Under the pieces are notes generated by a model. That model worked only from the letters and a program-made list of their open reading frames with translations. It ran no database searches and was not told the DNA's origin. From the NCBI GenBank assembly GCA_050084985.1, contig JBITNC010000001.1, positions 96,348,001 to 96,412,000 on the forward strand: 64,000 bases of DNA. The letters run 5' to 3'. The first letter of the stretch is position 1. The number at the start of each line of letters is the position of its first letter. Both the position numbers and the translations under genes were made by a program. Source of the stretch: Nageia nagi (taxonomy: Eukaryota > Pinophyta). Of the stretch, positions 1 through 10,399 are shown in pieces.

Positions 1-539
1 TGAACTTGAACATCTCAATGAAACATGAGTCAGTGAATGAGATGTGTGATAAAAAAGAGCATTAAATGCTCTTCAAACTTTGAATTATGCACCATGCACT
101 ATTAAGTAAATTCCATTGACACTTGGCAAATTGGAGAGGAAGGGTAGGAGTGGGATGATGGTGTGCGATTAATGTAGTGACATACATGTTAATGGTGGTA
201 ATGTGTTTGGATGGCACACATCCTTGCTATCTATTGCTAGGTCCTTGCTCTACATGCATGAGGCTAGATCTAATCCACCATTGGCCAATCCTCTGAATAA
301 CCATAATTTTGACACGTTAGACCAATCATGGTGTTACATATGGCAAATTGAATTTGATTGGCACAAAATAAAATTGGTAGGTGCAGAGTTAGTTTGTTAA
401 GCCATCCATAATATTTTAATAATTTTTTTTATCAACATGGAACTCCATGTGTAATTGCAAAGGTAGGGTGCTCCACTATAGGCCCCTCTCCCCTATAACA
501 TAATATTCCTACTTACCCAAAATAATGTCTTCTCTATAA
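1..539. other. AT-rich flank, no recognisable gene
   Basis: A short open frame at 203-400 has no recognisable domain, and nothing in this stretch resembles a conserved protein, RNA gene or repeat. The LINE relic becomes recognisable only from about 540, so this part may be more of that element's diverged upstream sequence or its flank. Confidence 0.4.
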
Positions 540-1465
540 AGAAAATTCATGATGGAATTAAAAAGCTATTAAAAGGTAACAATAAAGATATTGAAGGATA
601 TCAAGTATATAAAAATTGGAAGCTCTACCCTTTTACCTCATAGTCAAACTCTTTTCAAAACCTCTCTTAAAGAAGAATTCCCCAAATAATGGACTCTAAG
701 TTCAATCATACTTATCTACAAAAGTGGGGATAAGAACAATTTATTTAATTATATAACTATTATGATATGTGCTTTACTTAGCAAGCTCCATGGTTGTATT
801 CGAAAAAATAAAATTAGTGATTGGCTTATGATAAAAAGTTAGGAACTAAAGGCTAAGCTAATATATGAAGAAAATATTTAACAATTGATCACATTCTCAT
901 CTTTTAAATTATTGCTAAAATTTATCAAAATGATAAATATATATTTACTCATTTTTTCGATTTTGAAAAAGCCTATGGAATTGTTCATATGGATAAACTT
1001 TTAAAATGTATGGATTACTTATAAATACCTTTTGAACTAATATTTACACTTTATAGGCTTTATGAATGAGTTCTCACCAAACTCAAAACTATGGTTTGAG
1101 GAAATTAATTGTAATATTGGAGTTAAACAAAGATGCATGGTATCCCCCACTATGTTTGGTATTTACATAGATCAACTATAAATATCTTTAGAAGAAGTTG
1201 TGTGCATAAGCACCAACCTTCACAATCTCATCATTGTTCTCTTACTTTATGTAGATAATATTGTCTTGTTAGCCAGATATTATGATCATTGTATAAAATA
1301 ATTATACATTCTTTTGACATTATGCAATATATCTAGTTTAACAATTAATATAGACAAAACCAAAATTATGATTATTAAATCTAAAAAGATGCTTTATCCT
1401 ATAATCCTCTTCAACAATCAACCTTTAGAGGTGACTCACTCTTACAAATACTTAGTTATTGCTAT
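540..1465 (+). mobile_element. LINE-type reverse transcriptase relic, 5' part
   Basis: Stop-interrupted translation follows the order of a plant non-LTR (LINE) reverse transcriptase. A DIEGYQ block lies near 590 and an IYKSGDKNN block near 710-740. A degraded FVDFEKAYD-like motif (FDFEKAYG) is near 956-980, a GVKQRCMVSPTMFGIYID motif near 1119-1172, and the catalytic box reads YVDN followed by IVLLA near 1246-1275, where YADD is usual. NIDKTKI and YKYL motifs follow to about 1460. The last catalytic Asp is replaced and there are several stops and frame changes, so it is inactive. The frame resumes at 2207 after an insertion. No target duplication for the LINE itself was found. Confidence 0.8.
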
Positions 1466-1660
1466 AGATGCCTAAAAATGATTTATTATTTATTTAATTA
1501 ATCATATTTAGACTTCTTAAATGACTTATTGCAATATTACAAATGTCAAGATAAAGTTGATATTACAATACAATACCATGTGTTATATTAAATGCTATAT
1601 CATTTATCATGGTTCATATTTTAAAATATATTGAATACAACAAAAGTTTATATTATTGGT

Positions 1661-1728
1661 AGAGGTCAACCTTCACTCCTTTATATGTCCTTGTAGGCTA
1701 TATATGCAAATCGAATATGTTGACCTCT
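1661..1728. repeat. 10-bp inverted repeat, ~48-bp spacer
   Basis: AGAGGTCAAC at 1661-1670 is exactly complementary to GTTGACCTCT at 1719-1728. It lies inside the 741-bp insertion and could form a hairpin. Confidence 0.7.
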
Positions 1729-1762
1729 ATAGATCAAAACTCTTTGATATGATAAGAAATCT

Positions 1763-1822
1763 GATAGGTGGTTATCAACCGTAATCTTCATTAAGCTACA
1801 ATGTTTTTAGACACCACCTATC
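1763..1822. repeat. 10-bp inverted repeat, 40-bp spacer
   Basis: GATAGGTGGT at 1763-1772 is exactly complementary to ACCACCTATC at 1813-1822. It is the second perfect inverted repeat inside the same 741-bp insertion. Confidence 0.7.
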
Positions 1823-2206
1823 ATGAGAAATTGTTATATTTTGAGCTCTGAACTTTCTATCTTTTGCACACAACACAATTCGACATATCTTACACAGTCA
1901 ACAACATGCTTCACTTAGGCCGATGATGATGTGCATATTCTAGATCGAGGGTTCCAAATTTTGGTGGTCGAGTCATTGATTCATATAAATGAAGATTTAT
2001 TGTAAGCTCGCCATGAATCTGATCCCAATCCTTCGAAGATTTATTGTTACTTGGTGTTAAGGATTGTACATATACTTCATATTAGGTGCATGTGTTTTAT
2101 ATGTATTTTTTGTATATGATATAGTGTACATTATCTATTTCTTCTTATATTGTAAATCAATTTATTTATTGCGTATATTCGTATGCTGCATAATTTGAGG
2201 TCTACA

Positions 2207-2930
2207 ATTGCTATTAATCATAAATTATATTGGAATCTAACTATTTAAAAAGAATATTTGGTGGATGAAAGGTCTTTTATAGTTTGGAAAATAATTGTAA
2301 AAATGTGAAACTTTAGGATTGAGATAAAAAAAATGCTTTTCTCTTACCTCATAATTCCAATAATCCTCTATGGCTATAAAGTTTAAGGTTGAAGCATTTC
2401 TCAAGAAACATTAAATAAAATTAAGCAAATTAAAAAATAATTCATTATTTATAGCTTCAAAATTAAAAATAACTCACCATACCCTATCCCTATCATGGAA
2501 GCTAGTATGCTCCCTATTGGAGGAAAATCTCTAAGCGAATCATATGCTCCATATAATTACCTAATAAACTTGCCAAACCCATCAATGTCATAAAAGAAGT
2601 TAACTAAAAGACTTTGATAATTGGCTAAAATTTTAGCATTGAATTTTTTTGGAACAAAATTTTAAAAACAAAAGAAAACTAATCTACTATAAAAATATCA
2701 ACCTAAAATTTGAACATCCATCTTGGCCGTATAAAATTATGTCTCAAAAAGAAAATTATACTAGTAAAATTAAAAACGATTTCACATGAACTGCATAGTG
2801 AAACAAGTAGATGAACGATACCTAAAACACCATGGGATAAAAGAATGTGTAAGTTTTGTAACCTAAATAGCATAAAAATAAGATCATTTTCTCCTTATTT
2901 ACCTATTTTACAAAAATAATAGAAAAACTT
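2207..2930 (+). mobile_element. LINE relic, C-terminal part
   Basis: This continues the LINE frame after the insertion. A GGWKAFYSLENNCK block near 2257-2300 and a PYPYHGS-like block near 2480-2500 match the order of the thumb and C-terminal region of plant LINE polymerases. Near 2785-2865 a HELHSET segment leads into PWDKRMCKFC, with a Cys pair (2848-2859) that resembles the first half of the C-terminal CCHC motif of LINE ORF2. Stops and frame changes are frequent. The 3' end is unclear. A run of 20 A at 3224-3243 could be its tail or belong to something else. Confidence 0.7.
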
Positions 2931-3082
2931 ATAATGATATCTATAAGTACAACCTAATCCATAAATTCTTAAACTAACTTATGAAGAATTAAAGAATAGA
3001 AGAGTCATGGAAACTCATTAGAGAGGAGTTGAGAAAGAGAAAATAAGGGTAAGTGAAAACTCTCCTTGAATGGAGAGACCAA

Positions 3083-3243
3083 GGTTCAATTCAGTTCCCA
3101 CCTCTAATGAATGGAAATATTTAAAATCCTATCGAATAATGGTAGATATGAATGAAGCGGGGATTGTGCTCAATCTCAGACCTTCGATATTTTCCCACAC
3201 GTTTCGAAATTGTAAGTCAGCCGAAAAAAAAAAAAAAAAAAAA
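3083..3243 (+). repeat. B-box-like motif and poly(A) run, possible retroposon tail
   Basis: GGTTCAATTC at 3083-3092 resembles an RNA polymerase III B box, and an uninterrupted run of 20 A ends about 150 bp downstream (3224-3243). Together these suggest a tRNA-derived SINE or the 3' end of the upstream LINE. No convincing A box was found upstream of the B-like motif, so the SINE reading is weak. The tract sits about 160 bp before the likely start of the kinase gene. Confidence 0.3.
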
Positions 3244-3404
3244 CAAACAAAGTTAATAGATTAGTCAGCCCAAAATAAGTCGTTAAGTTTGTTGTATCAG
3301 TGATAATACGACTCGAGAAGATTATGGGGCTCCAAACAATTGCACAGAGCTCCTCATTCACCGCTCTCCAATTCCTTCCCCACAACAGAATCAGACTGTT
3401 GGCT

Positions 3405-3497
3405 ATGGCTTTGGCCGACTGTGTCACCGTCCCCAACATTGGTACCGAGGACATTGATATCGACAGAGATTTTCAGGCTTTGTTGCAGACTGTTTGA
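3405..3497 (+). CDS. probable true N-terminus of the kinase gene (frame-shifted)
   Basis: An ATG at 3405 opens a 30-codon frame beginning MALADCVTVP and ending DFQALLQTV just before a TGA at 3495-3497. An upstream in-frame ATG at 3324 is also possible. The long kinase frame has no ATG for its first 67 codons; its first open codon, at 3494, is TTG (Leu). Reading QTV straight into LNAFF would need one extra T in the TTT run at 3493-3495. I infer that this segment and the downstream frame were one continuous protein and that a T was lost, either in the genome or in the sequence. An alternative is translation from the downstream ATG at 3695, which would skip this part. Confidence 0.55.
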   Translation: MALADCVTVPNIGTEDIDIDRDFQALLQTV

Positions 3498-6268
3498 ATG
3501 CTTTCTTCTACAATCATCGGGGTTTCAGGTATAATTCATCTCAATGCAACAATCTCTGCCACGCTTTCATTGCCAAGATCTGTAAATATTTTTCAAATAA
3601 TTGGCATATTCGAAGTCCAACCAAAGTGGTTCGCTTCATAGAAAACAGTAAATGCATCAATGTCTCCAAATTAGGTCAGAGAGGGAAAAAAGTTATGCAA
3701 AGAGGTTGGAAGGAAATGTATCGTGTTGTAAAAGAAGCACAAATATATATTGAAGATTGTTCAAACCCAGAGAACTGGTGGATGAGGTCTATTACCTCTT
3801 CCATTAGTGGTGAAGCTTATGCCACACATATCCATGACCTTGTTTGGTCTGTAATTTGTTTAGATTTGAATTATCTATACTTGCAAGCCGAAACAGAAGA
3901 GAGCTACACTGAAACATCCTGCAGGAAGATTAGTGACTTTCATGCAGAGATGTCCAATTTAACTCGAATTCATGACGAGTACCACGATAGAAGGCAACTG
4001 GTTTTCATCTTTCAGCGGCTTTTGAAAGCATGTGATGATAAAATTTTGACTCAAAATGTTGAAGAGAGAAATAAGATTGGGATTGCGAAATTTCTGTCTG
4101 CGAAGCTGCAAGCGACAATTAGAGGTGAACCTGCCCTAATAGGCAGCCAAATATGTTCGTGGTTGAAGATTGATTTCAAAGATTTGATTCCCAAACAGAG
4201 ATTAATAGGAAATGGGAATTTCGGAGAAGTGTACGAGGGTTCATGGCTTGGCCTGAAAGTTGCGGTGAAGGAGATACTTCTTTATGACGCTGATATGGGT
4301 TATTTAGCACCTGAAATTGCTGCCCATGCAAAACTCCAAAGCCCTTTCGTTGTGCAATTGATAGGCGTTTGTATTACAGAGAAAAGTTGCTACTTTGTGA
4401 TGGAATTGGTAAACTCCAGCTTGGACAAAATACTTGAAGATCGGTCAGAAGGGGAAATGCCTCCCTTTGCACTTCCTGTAGCATTGGACATGATGCTTCA
4501 AATTTCTAGGGGAATGGAATACCTTCACAGCCAGAGAATCATGCACATGGATCTCAAGGCATCTAATGTTCTCATTCAACCTTCGGCATTGCCAGAATTC
4601 AGAGACCAGGGGTATGGCCGAGTTAAGATTTGTGATTTTGGAGATGCCAGTTTGAGACTCTGTAGTTTTCGGTATCCTGAAGATACAAAAGGAACCTCTA
4701 TGTGGAGGGCACCTGAAGTATTTTCCTATGCTCAACAAGACCTCGATGTAGAAATGAATGCTCCAAAAGAGTACACCTATAAAGCAGATGTCTATAGCTT
4801 TGCAATGACTTGTTATGAGATTCTCACAGGTAAGCATCCTTTCGAGGACGTTCTATCAGAAAAGGCAATCTATGGAATGGTGGTCCGAGGGAAAAGGCCG
4901 AACTTGCCTCCCTTCTGTCCATCTGTTTTAGCTGATTTCATTAAAAAATGTTGGGACGCAGATCCTAACCGCCGCCCCTGTTTTGTTGAAATTTCAAATT
5001 TTATGAGATACATGAAATTGCTAATCATGAGAATCAAAGATTCTAGTGACTGGGTTTCCTTATCTGCGATTTGCAGAGATTTTGATAAAGCTCAACTTGT
5101 TAAGTGCGAATGTGATGAAGAAGAAAGATCAGATGATAGAACGCTGAATTCTGTAGAAGAGGGGTTGATAATCAGAGCCCTTGAGGGAGACTTTCCTGGC
5201 TTTTTTGGGCAACGGTGTGTTTTGCAACAAAGAGCAGAACCTCAAACAGCTCAATCTTTAGCTCCCAAAATGAAAGTTCTTGTTAGCCTTCCCAATTATA
5301 TCCAGCAATATTCCTACAAGCAAATGCAGAATGCCACCGGCAACTTTTCTGCAGAATTAGGGGGAGTTTCCTGCTTGATGTGGAAGGGTACGCTGTCTGA
5401 TGGAACTCAAATAGCTGTGAAGAAAAAACAGTTACAATTGTCAATGACTGAGATAATCATGCTGTGCCAGATACATCATCCCAATGCCGTTCGTTTACGT
5501 GGGATTTCACTAGGATATACGGCCTGTCTAGCATTTGATCATATGGTTATGGGTTCTCTTGATGCACAACTTTTCCGTTTCAGAAGCATCCTCAACTGGG
5601 CCATACGAAGAAAAATAGGTTTGGGCATAGCACACTTTGTTGCTTATCTCCATAACGACCATAAGAAGAGATTTTTGAATGTCCAAATCAATGCAACCAA
5701 AGTATACCTTGATGAAAGGTTTACCCCTAAGTTTGGAGGCTTTGGATCCATTCTGCCAATAGAAGTGAGTTCCGAATCACTGTCATCTCTGGACCAACAA
5801 AAGTTGGAACTGGCATTGCAGTTTGAAGAATTGAGGAATGTAGAGGACTTTGGAGTTATTTTACTTGAGCTGTTTACTGGTCGCAGATGGGAAGACATGA
5901 AATATCCATTACAATGCATCTATACTAGGATCCGAGAAGAAAAAGGATACAATTTTATCAGAGAGAAACTGTTAGACAGAGTGTTGGAAGGGGAGGTGGA
6001 TATGGGGGAGGCCATGAGATGGGTGAGAGTTGCCTTGTGGTGTTTAGTGAGGTCTCCTGCTCTGCAGAAACCCAACATCAACAAGGTCTTGCTAGCCATG
6101 AAAGGACTGTCTGATGTTTCTCCATTGCCGGAAAATAAAATGTTTTTCCGGCCCTTCCAGAGAGTGGACATCAAAATAGCAGAACAGTACCCAAACACTG
6201 AGATAAGGGAAATGGCGATGGCTTGGGAGGTTGTTAAGAGCAAGCTGTTTGGTTTCTGCTTGGGATAA
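3494..6268 (+). CDS. dual-domain kinase: TKL-like kinase plus RLK-like pseudokinase
   Basis: This is an intronless open frame of 924 codons numbered from the TTG at 3494. Residues 1 to ~230 are helix-rich with no recognised domain; an N-terminal bundle as in MLKL-like proteins is conceivable but unproven. Kinase domain 1 (~233-505) has a glycine loop (GNGNFGEV, from 239), the VAVK lysine (K259), HMDLKASN in place of HRD (catalytic D353, N358), DFG (381-383) and APE (406-408). It resembles Raf/TKL kinases and may be active, as a non-RD enzyme. Kinase domain 2 (from ~606, YSYKQMQNATGNFS) looks like a receptor-kinase cytoplasmic domain. It keeps VK (K643), but the catalytic Asp is Gln (Q731), the following Lys and Asn are changed, and DFG is GFG (749-751), so it is a predicted pseudokinase. 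There is no signal peptide or membrane segment, so it is probably cytosolic. Ser/Thr kinase activity is inferred from the family; the substrate is unknown. The first ATG in this frame is codon 68 (3695). Confidence 0.85.
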   Translation: MNAFFYNHRGFRYNSSQCNNLCHAFIAKICKYFSNNWHIRSPTKVVRFIENSKCINVSKLGQRGKKVMQRGWKEMYRVVKEAQIYIEDCSNPENWWMRSITSSISGEAYATHIHDLVWSVICLDLNYLYLQAETEESYTETSCRKISDFHAEMSNLTRIHDEYHDRRQLVFIFQRLLKACDDKILTQNVEERNKIGIAKFLSAKLQATIRGEPALIGSQICSWLKIDFKDLIPKQRLIGNGNFGEVYEGSWLGLKVAVKEILLYDADMGYLAPEIAAHAKLQSPFVVQLIGVCITEKSCYFVMELVNSSLDKILEDRSEGEMPPFALPVALDMMLQISRGMEYLHSQRIMHMDLKASNVLIQPSALPEFRDQGYGRVKICDFGDASLRLCSFRYPEDTKGTSMWRAPEVFSYAQQDLDVEMNAPKEYTYKADVYSFAMTCYEILTGKHPFEDVLSEKAIYGMVVRGKRPNLPPFCPSVLADFIKKCWDADPNRRPCFVEISNFMRYMKLLIMRIKDSSDWVSLSAICRDFDKAQLVKCECDEEERSDDRTLNSVEEGLIIRALEGDFPGFFGQRCVLQQRAEPQTAQSLAPKMKVLVSLPNYIQQYSYKQMQNATGNFSAELGGVSCLMWKGTLSDGTQIAVKKKQLQLSMTEIIMLCQIHHPNAVRLRGISLGYTACLAFDHMVMGSLDAQLFRFRSILNWAIRRKIGLGIAHFVAYLHNDHKKRFLNVQINATKVYLDERFTPKFGGFGSILPIEVSSESLSSLDQQKLELALQFEELRNVEDFGVILLELFTGRRWEDMKYPLQCIYTRIREEKGYNFIREKLLDRVLEGEVDMGEAMRWVRVALWCLVRSPALQKPNINKVLLAMKGLSDVSPLPENKMFFRPFQRVDIKIAEQYPNTEIREMAMAWEVVKSKLFGFCLG

Positions 6269-8820
6269 TTTTTCAACAGTGGGTTCGACCCAATAACTTG
6301 TATTAAAAAATATGTAAACATCAATTTTAGAATTAATGGAGTAAATCTTATTTTAGAATTATTTTCTTATATCATGTGTGCATTGCTAGATTTTATAGAG
6401 ATGACATCTTTTAAATTTTAGATTTCACATGTTTTTATATTTAGCATGTACATTCTTATTATGTAATTTACAAGATTTTTAATCACATATGACATGCTTT
6501 TAAACATAGTTTGTATATTTTGTAGTATAATTTTTTTTAGTATAATTAAGTATTTTATTCAACATACATAAATTGATTTTTTTTTTTGGCATTTTGAATA
6601 GTTTACTATGTATATTTATTTGATTTAATTTGTATTTATATGGTTGATTACATATTTTTGGTATGCATTGAGTATTATTTAGAATCATATAAAAAAAAAC
6701 ATACTTAATCAAGTCTTCTAGTTAAGCATTATAAAAAAAATCACATTTCATCTTTTTTCACATTATATCTTCGATATTTTGTGAGTCATGGTCATTAGCA
6801 CTATAACAATAATACTCTTATATTAGCATATTACATTCTTAGTATCTTGGGAATTATTTTCTTAACTCACTCAATATATGTTTCACTTGTCACATATTAC
6901 ACCACATATTTTATGATTGCTTATTGTTTGTGAATCTTATCTAGAGAGGGCTCTATACCATGCATAGAGAGAACACATATCTCTTGTCGATACTAGCATC
7001 ATATTCCTTCACTCTCTTGATAGATTATGAGGGAATCTCATCATCTATTTTTATTTACACCTTCTCTAAAACAAAGATAAAGTTATGTGTAACAATTTGT
7101 AGGAGGGAGAAAAAAGAGAAGTTCAAAAAGAAGCATGTGACATGTATTTACAAATTAAGGGGCATGTACTTATTACACCCTTAGGACATCAACTATATGA
7201 TATCATTGTTAGGATGTGGCATAGGTTCATTTGATCACATATAACCTAATGGTTAGTCAAATGATCATTTTTTATGTTATTTAAAATAATAGATTGACCA
7301 ACTTTAGATGAAGGTAATTCCCTTTCCTCAAATGACTGTAAATAAGAGTAGTTATGATCATTTTATCATGTCAAGAATTGTATTTGCATATTCATAATTA
7401 AAGGTTGCCCCATTTAAGAAGCAAATCTCTCCATTATCATATTTTGCAGTTCTCATATTTTTGTACATTATTGTAAATGTTATCCTTATCTACTATATAT
7501 CGTGAATTATTGGTTATTAATTGAATTAGGTTCATTACAAGTGATGTTAAAGTGATGATCTTGGTATACTACGAGGAGTCACAACAAAATCAAATAAGGT
7601 TACAAATATGAATGAAGCGAGGATTACAAATCTACATAATAAAATTCTATTATAAATCTCCCATTCTTATTAAGCTCACATTCCTTTTGTATAAATTTTT
7701 ATAATTATTTTTGTAAGATTCAAGATTTTTGAACTTTGGGTGTTTCCTAAAAAAGGATGAAAAGAAGGTTTTCAATACAAAATACCCTTCAATTTTTTCT
7801 CACAGTGTTTTCAAAAGCTCTTGTAAGGGGGTAGCTATCCTTTTAACTTGTGTTGTAAATATTAAAATAAATACATGACACTATCAACATAAGGTAATGG
7901 TAGAGGATCTTAAACACCATGTGTAATAGTTGGTTCACAATCAACACCTACCATAGAAGGATGTAATGGAATTTCAACATTAAATCAACATAAAAAGATA
8001 ACCAATTTTAGAACCTACATAAACAAATGTAAAAAGATATCACAAAGGAAATAAGTAAACTATAAGAGAATTTGAACATGATGCTTAGTTGAACAACTAT
8101 CTTAGTAACTATGAAAATTCATAACTTCATCTAATGAAGAGATGCTCTAAGGAAATTCTCCACACAACACTCCTATCAATGTGAAGGGATGTAAACATGA
8201 CTTAAGTGTTTGAGTGGACAACTTAGAAGAAGACCAACTTAGGAAGATTGTTCATTGAAGGGGCAAAAGATCATATATGACCAAAGGCTTAAATTCATAA
8301 TCCCACCTCCGTGATTCAAGCTATGAGGTGGGTAAGAGGTTGAGGGAAATAACTTGGCAATATAAAAAATCCATTATGGTCTATGAGGAGATCATAATAT
8401 TTACCAAAAGAGCCCATATTGCACACCACTCATATAAACACAAAAAGAGGAATGCTCACCAAAGTGATTATGTTGGATATGCAAGAATAAATGAAATGTA
8501 AAATACAAATATATAGAAAATAATTATACAACATCTCTATAGTACACGAAGAAGAAGAACAAGCCTAATGTTGAGTGAGATTGTTGAATAAAGTGTTTTC
8601 ATTGTTGTCAACACACTCAGTTGATCATGTCTGATACAATGGTAGGTTGTTTGGAGTCATTTTGAAAAGTAATATAGTCATTATGGAAAGCAATATAGTT
8701 TTTGAAGTAGTTTATGGAGTAATACAATTTCTAAAGTAATACATTAGGTTTTTGAAGCTACAAAATTGTTATAGGTTGTTTCTAAAGTGAAAGCATTACA
8801 TGTTTTTGAAGCTAAGTCAT
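6269..8820. other. AT-rich intergenic stretch
   Basis: No conserved protein motif, RNA gene or LTR was recognised on either strand. The first few hundred bases must contain the kinase gene's 3' UTR, but no single poly(A) signal stands out in such AT-rich DNA. A short similarity (ATATGAATGAAGCG) is shared between 3146-3159 and 7607-7620, too little to interpret. Confidence 0.5.
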
Positions 8821-8915
8821 TATTTTGAAGCTCAATCATCTTTACTATTCTGGAGCTACATCATTATTCTGAAGCTACATTACTATTCAGAGGCTACATC
8901 ATTATTCTGGAGCAT
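8821..8915. repeat. 19-bp degenerate tandem repeat
   Basis: At least three adjacent copies of a 19-bp unit, CTGGAGCTACATCATTATT and variants, start at about 8850, 8869 and 8888, with weaker copies on both sides. Related GAAGCTA motifs continue upstream to about 8740. It has no coding potential and is a decayed minisatellite. Confidence 0.75.
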
Positions 8916-10140
8916 ACTTTCTAAAGCTTACTAAATGTTCAAGCCTTAGTAATTTTCTAGAGTTGTTAACATGCGCAAATTTGTGTTAAGGGCAATATTG
9001 GTAAATCTACTAGGAATGATCTAAAGTGAGTTAAGTTACCAAATTTGGACTAATGGTACTTCATATTAGGAAGAATACATGATCCAAATTTGAGGGCTAA
9101 TTTACAAGTAATATGAAAGTTATAGGGCTCAAAAAATGATAGTTTCACACTTCGTAACTATTGAAAAATATAGTGAAATATCTGTGTTAGAGGGCAACTT
9201 TGCAATGATGCTCCTAAAGAGTTAAGAGCTAAAATTCAGATCATATGTTATTGATACAACCAAGAACATGTGGATAAAATTTGGTAATTCTTGAAGATAT
9301 GAGGAAGAAACGGTGAGAGTTACAAAATGGCTACATAGCACTTTTTTAGCATTTTTTCAATATTTTCCAATTTTGAATTGTGATGTGTTCACAAAATACT
9401 TCAACATTTTATGGGTAGTTAAACAGTCAAAGGAATGTAGTTATAATTTATTTTTCTATTTTCCATTTGAATTTTTAAGAAAAGAAAAATGTAATGTATC
9501 TTTTAAAGGAGGAGCAACTAACATGAGTAAAAAGAGATGTAACAATTATGCATTTTGGATGTTACATTTGAGCAGAGAAAATTTGTCCAAAAAAACCAAT
9601 GAATCACTTTTTCTTTTGTAACTGATGTAATATACACATTTTTGCTACCAAGAAAAATGTGGGGGGATGAGATGTGAGTAATGGGGAACTATTAAAAATT
9701 TGGAGAAAATGTTGAAACTATGTTGAAGAACATAAAAGGGGGTTTGTGTAATGAAAACCTAAGAAGTTGCAAAATGAAGAAAAGAGCATTATTCAATAAA
9801 GAAATACAGTAAAGAAATCTAAAGAGAGCCAAAAATCAAATAGGGTTCTATTAATAATGAAGGTATTTTTATGTCATACTTTGTATTCATCCTGAAGTTC
9901 AAGTTGGTGCTTGGCATTAGAGTTGAAGCTCCTTGTAGTGGGTGTTGTAGAACAAAGGGTTAGTTATAGCTAATCTTGATAGTTGGTACTATCAAATTTG
10001 TAAAGTGGTTGCTTTACAATATCTAGATTTGGACCATGATCCAAGCAATTTTATTCAAGGATGTAGCCAAATTGATGAACCTTGTTACATATTGTGTTAT
10101 ATGATGTTTTCTTGATGTGCATGTGTTACATACTAGTTTT
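8916..10140. other. AT-rich stretch with no recognised gene
   Basis: An open frame of 102 codons at 9313-9621 has a composition typical of chance reading (Phe, Lys and Asn rich) and no recognisable motif. The rest has no conserved feature. If the motif at 10161-10195 is an LTR end, part of this stretch is the LTR body, but no second copy lies in the window to prove it. Confidence 0.4.
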
Positions 10141-10160
10141 TATATTCAAACATTGATTCA

Positions 10161-10195
10161 CCCCCCTCTCAGTGTCAATTCTAGTATAACACCTA
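10161..10195 (+). repeat. possible 3' end of a degraded LTR
   Basis: The C-rich block CACCCCCCTCTCAGTG followed within ~20 bp by TATAACA resembles the 3' terminus of many plant LTRs. The next bases (AATATGGTGACCAAGG) could be a decayed methionine-tRNA primer-binding site. No matching second LTR or target duplication was found, so this rests on motif resemblance only. Confidence 0.3.
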
Positions 10196-10399
10196 ATATG
10201 GTGACCAAGGAAAGGAAACACAAGAAGATTTTGTGTCTTTACCAACATATCTCACATATTTAGAAGCCATATCTTAACATGCTTTCCATGGGATATAATT
10301 TCCATATACCCTATAAGTTGTAAAGTATATTAAATGATAAAATATTAGAGTATTGGTGGACATGGTTAATATACAAAAATTCATCAATGAAAAGATAAC

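Larger units (their letters stand above)
1466..2206. mobile_element. ~741-bp insertion splitting the LINE relic
   Basis: The LINE reading ends at about 1465 and resumes at 2207. The octamer ATTGCTAT occurs at 1458-1465 and again at 2207-2214, consistent with an 8-bp target-site duplication, which is typical of hAT-family DNA transposons. The termini show only a weak inverted match (TAGA..CCT near 1465-1473 against the reverse complement of 2198-2204). No transposase frame is visible. It could be a non-autonomous hAT-like element. A degraded LTR is possible too, since a TG at 1469 and a CA at 2205 could be LTR ends. The class is uncertain, but the fact of an insertion is well supported. Confidence 0.6.

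Noticed and set aside
203-400. 65-codon open frame at the left edge
   Set aside because: No recognisable domain; length is compatible with chance.
4445-4837. 130-codon minus-strand frame
   Set aside because: Lies entirely opposite the first kinase domain and has no motif; a shadow of the kinase gene.
3494-6268. two separate kinase genes instead of one
   Set aside because: Both domains are in one frame with no stop, and the linker between them (~505-605) stays open.
5920-6324. 134-codon minus-strand frame at the kinase 3' end
   Set aside because: Antisense shadow of the pseudokinase domain.
9313-9621. 102-codon open frame as a gene
   Set aside because: Phe/Lys/Asn-rich composition, no motif and no neighbouring exon or conserved feature; expected by chance in AT-rich DNA.
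10141-10200. confident LTR boundary
   Set aside because: Only motif resemblance; no paired LTR or target duplication in the window, so kept as a low-confidence feature.
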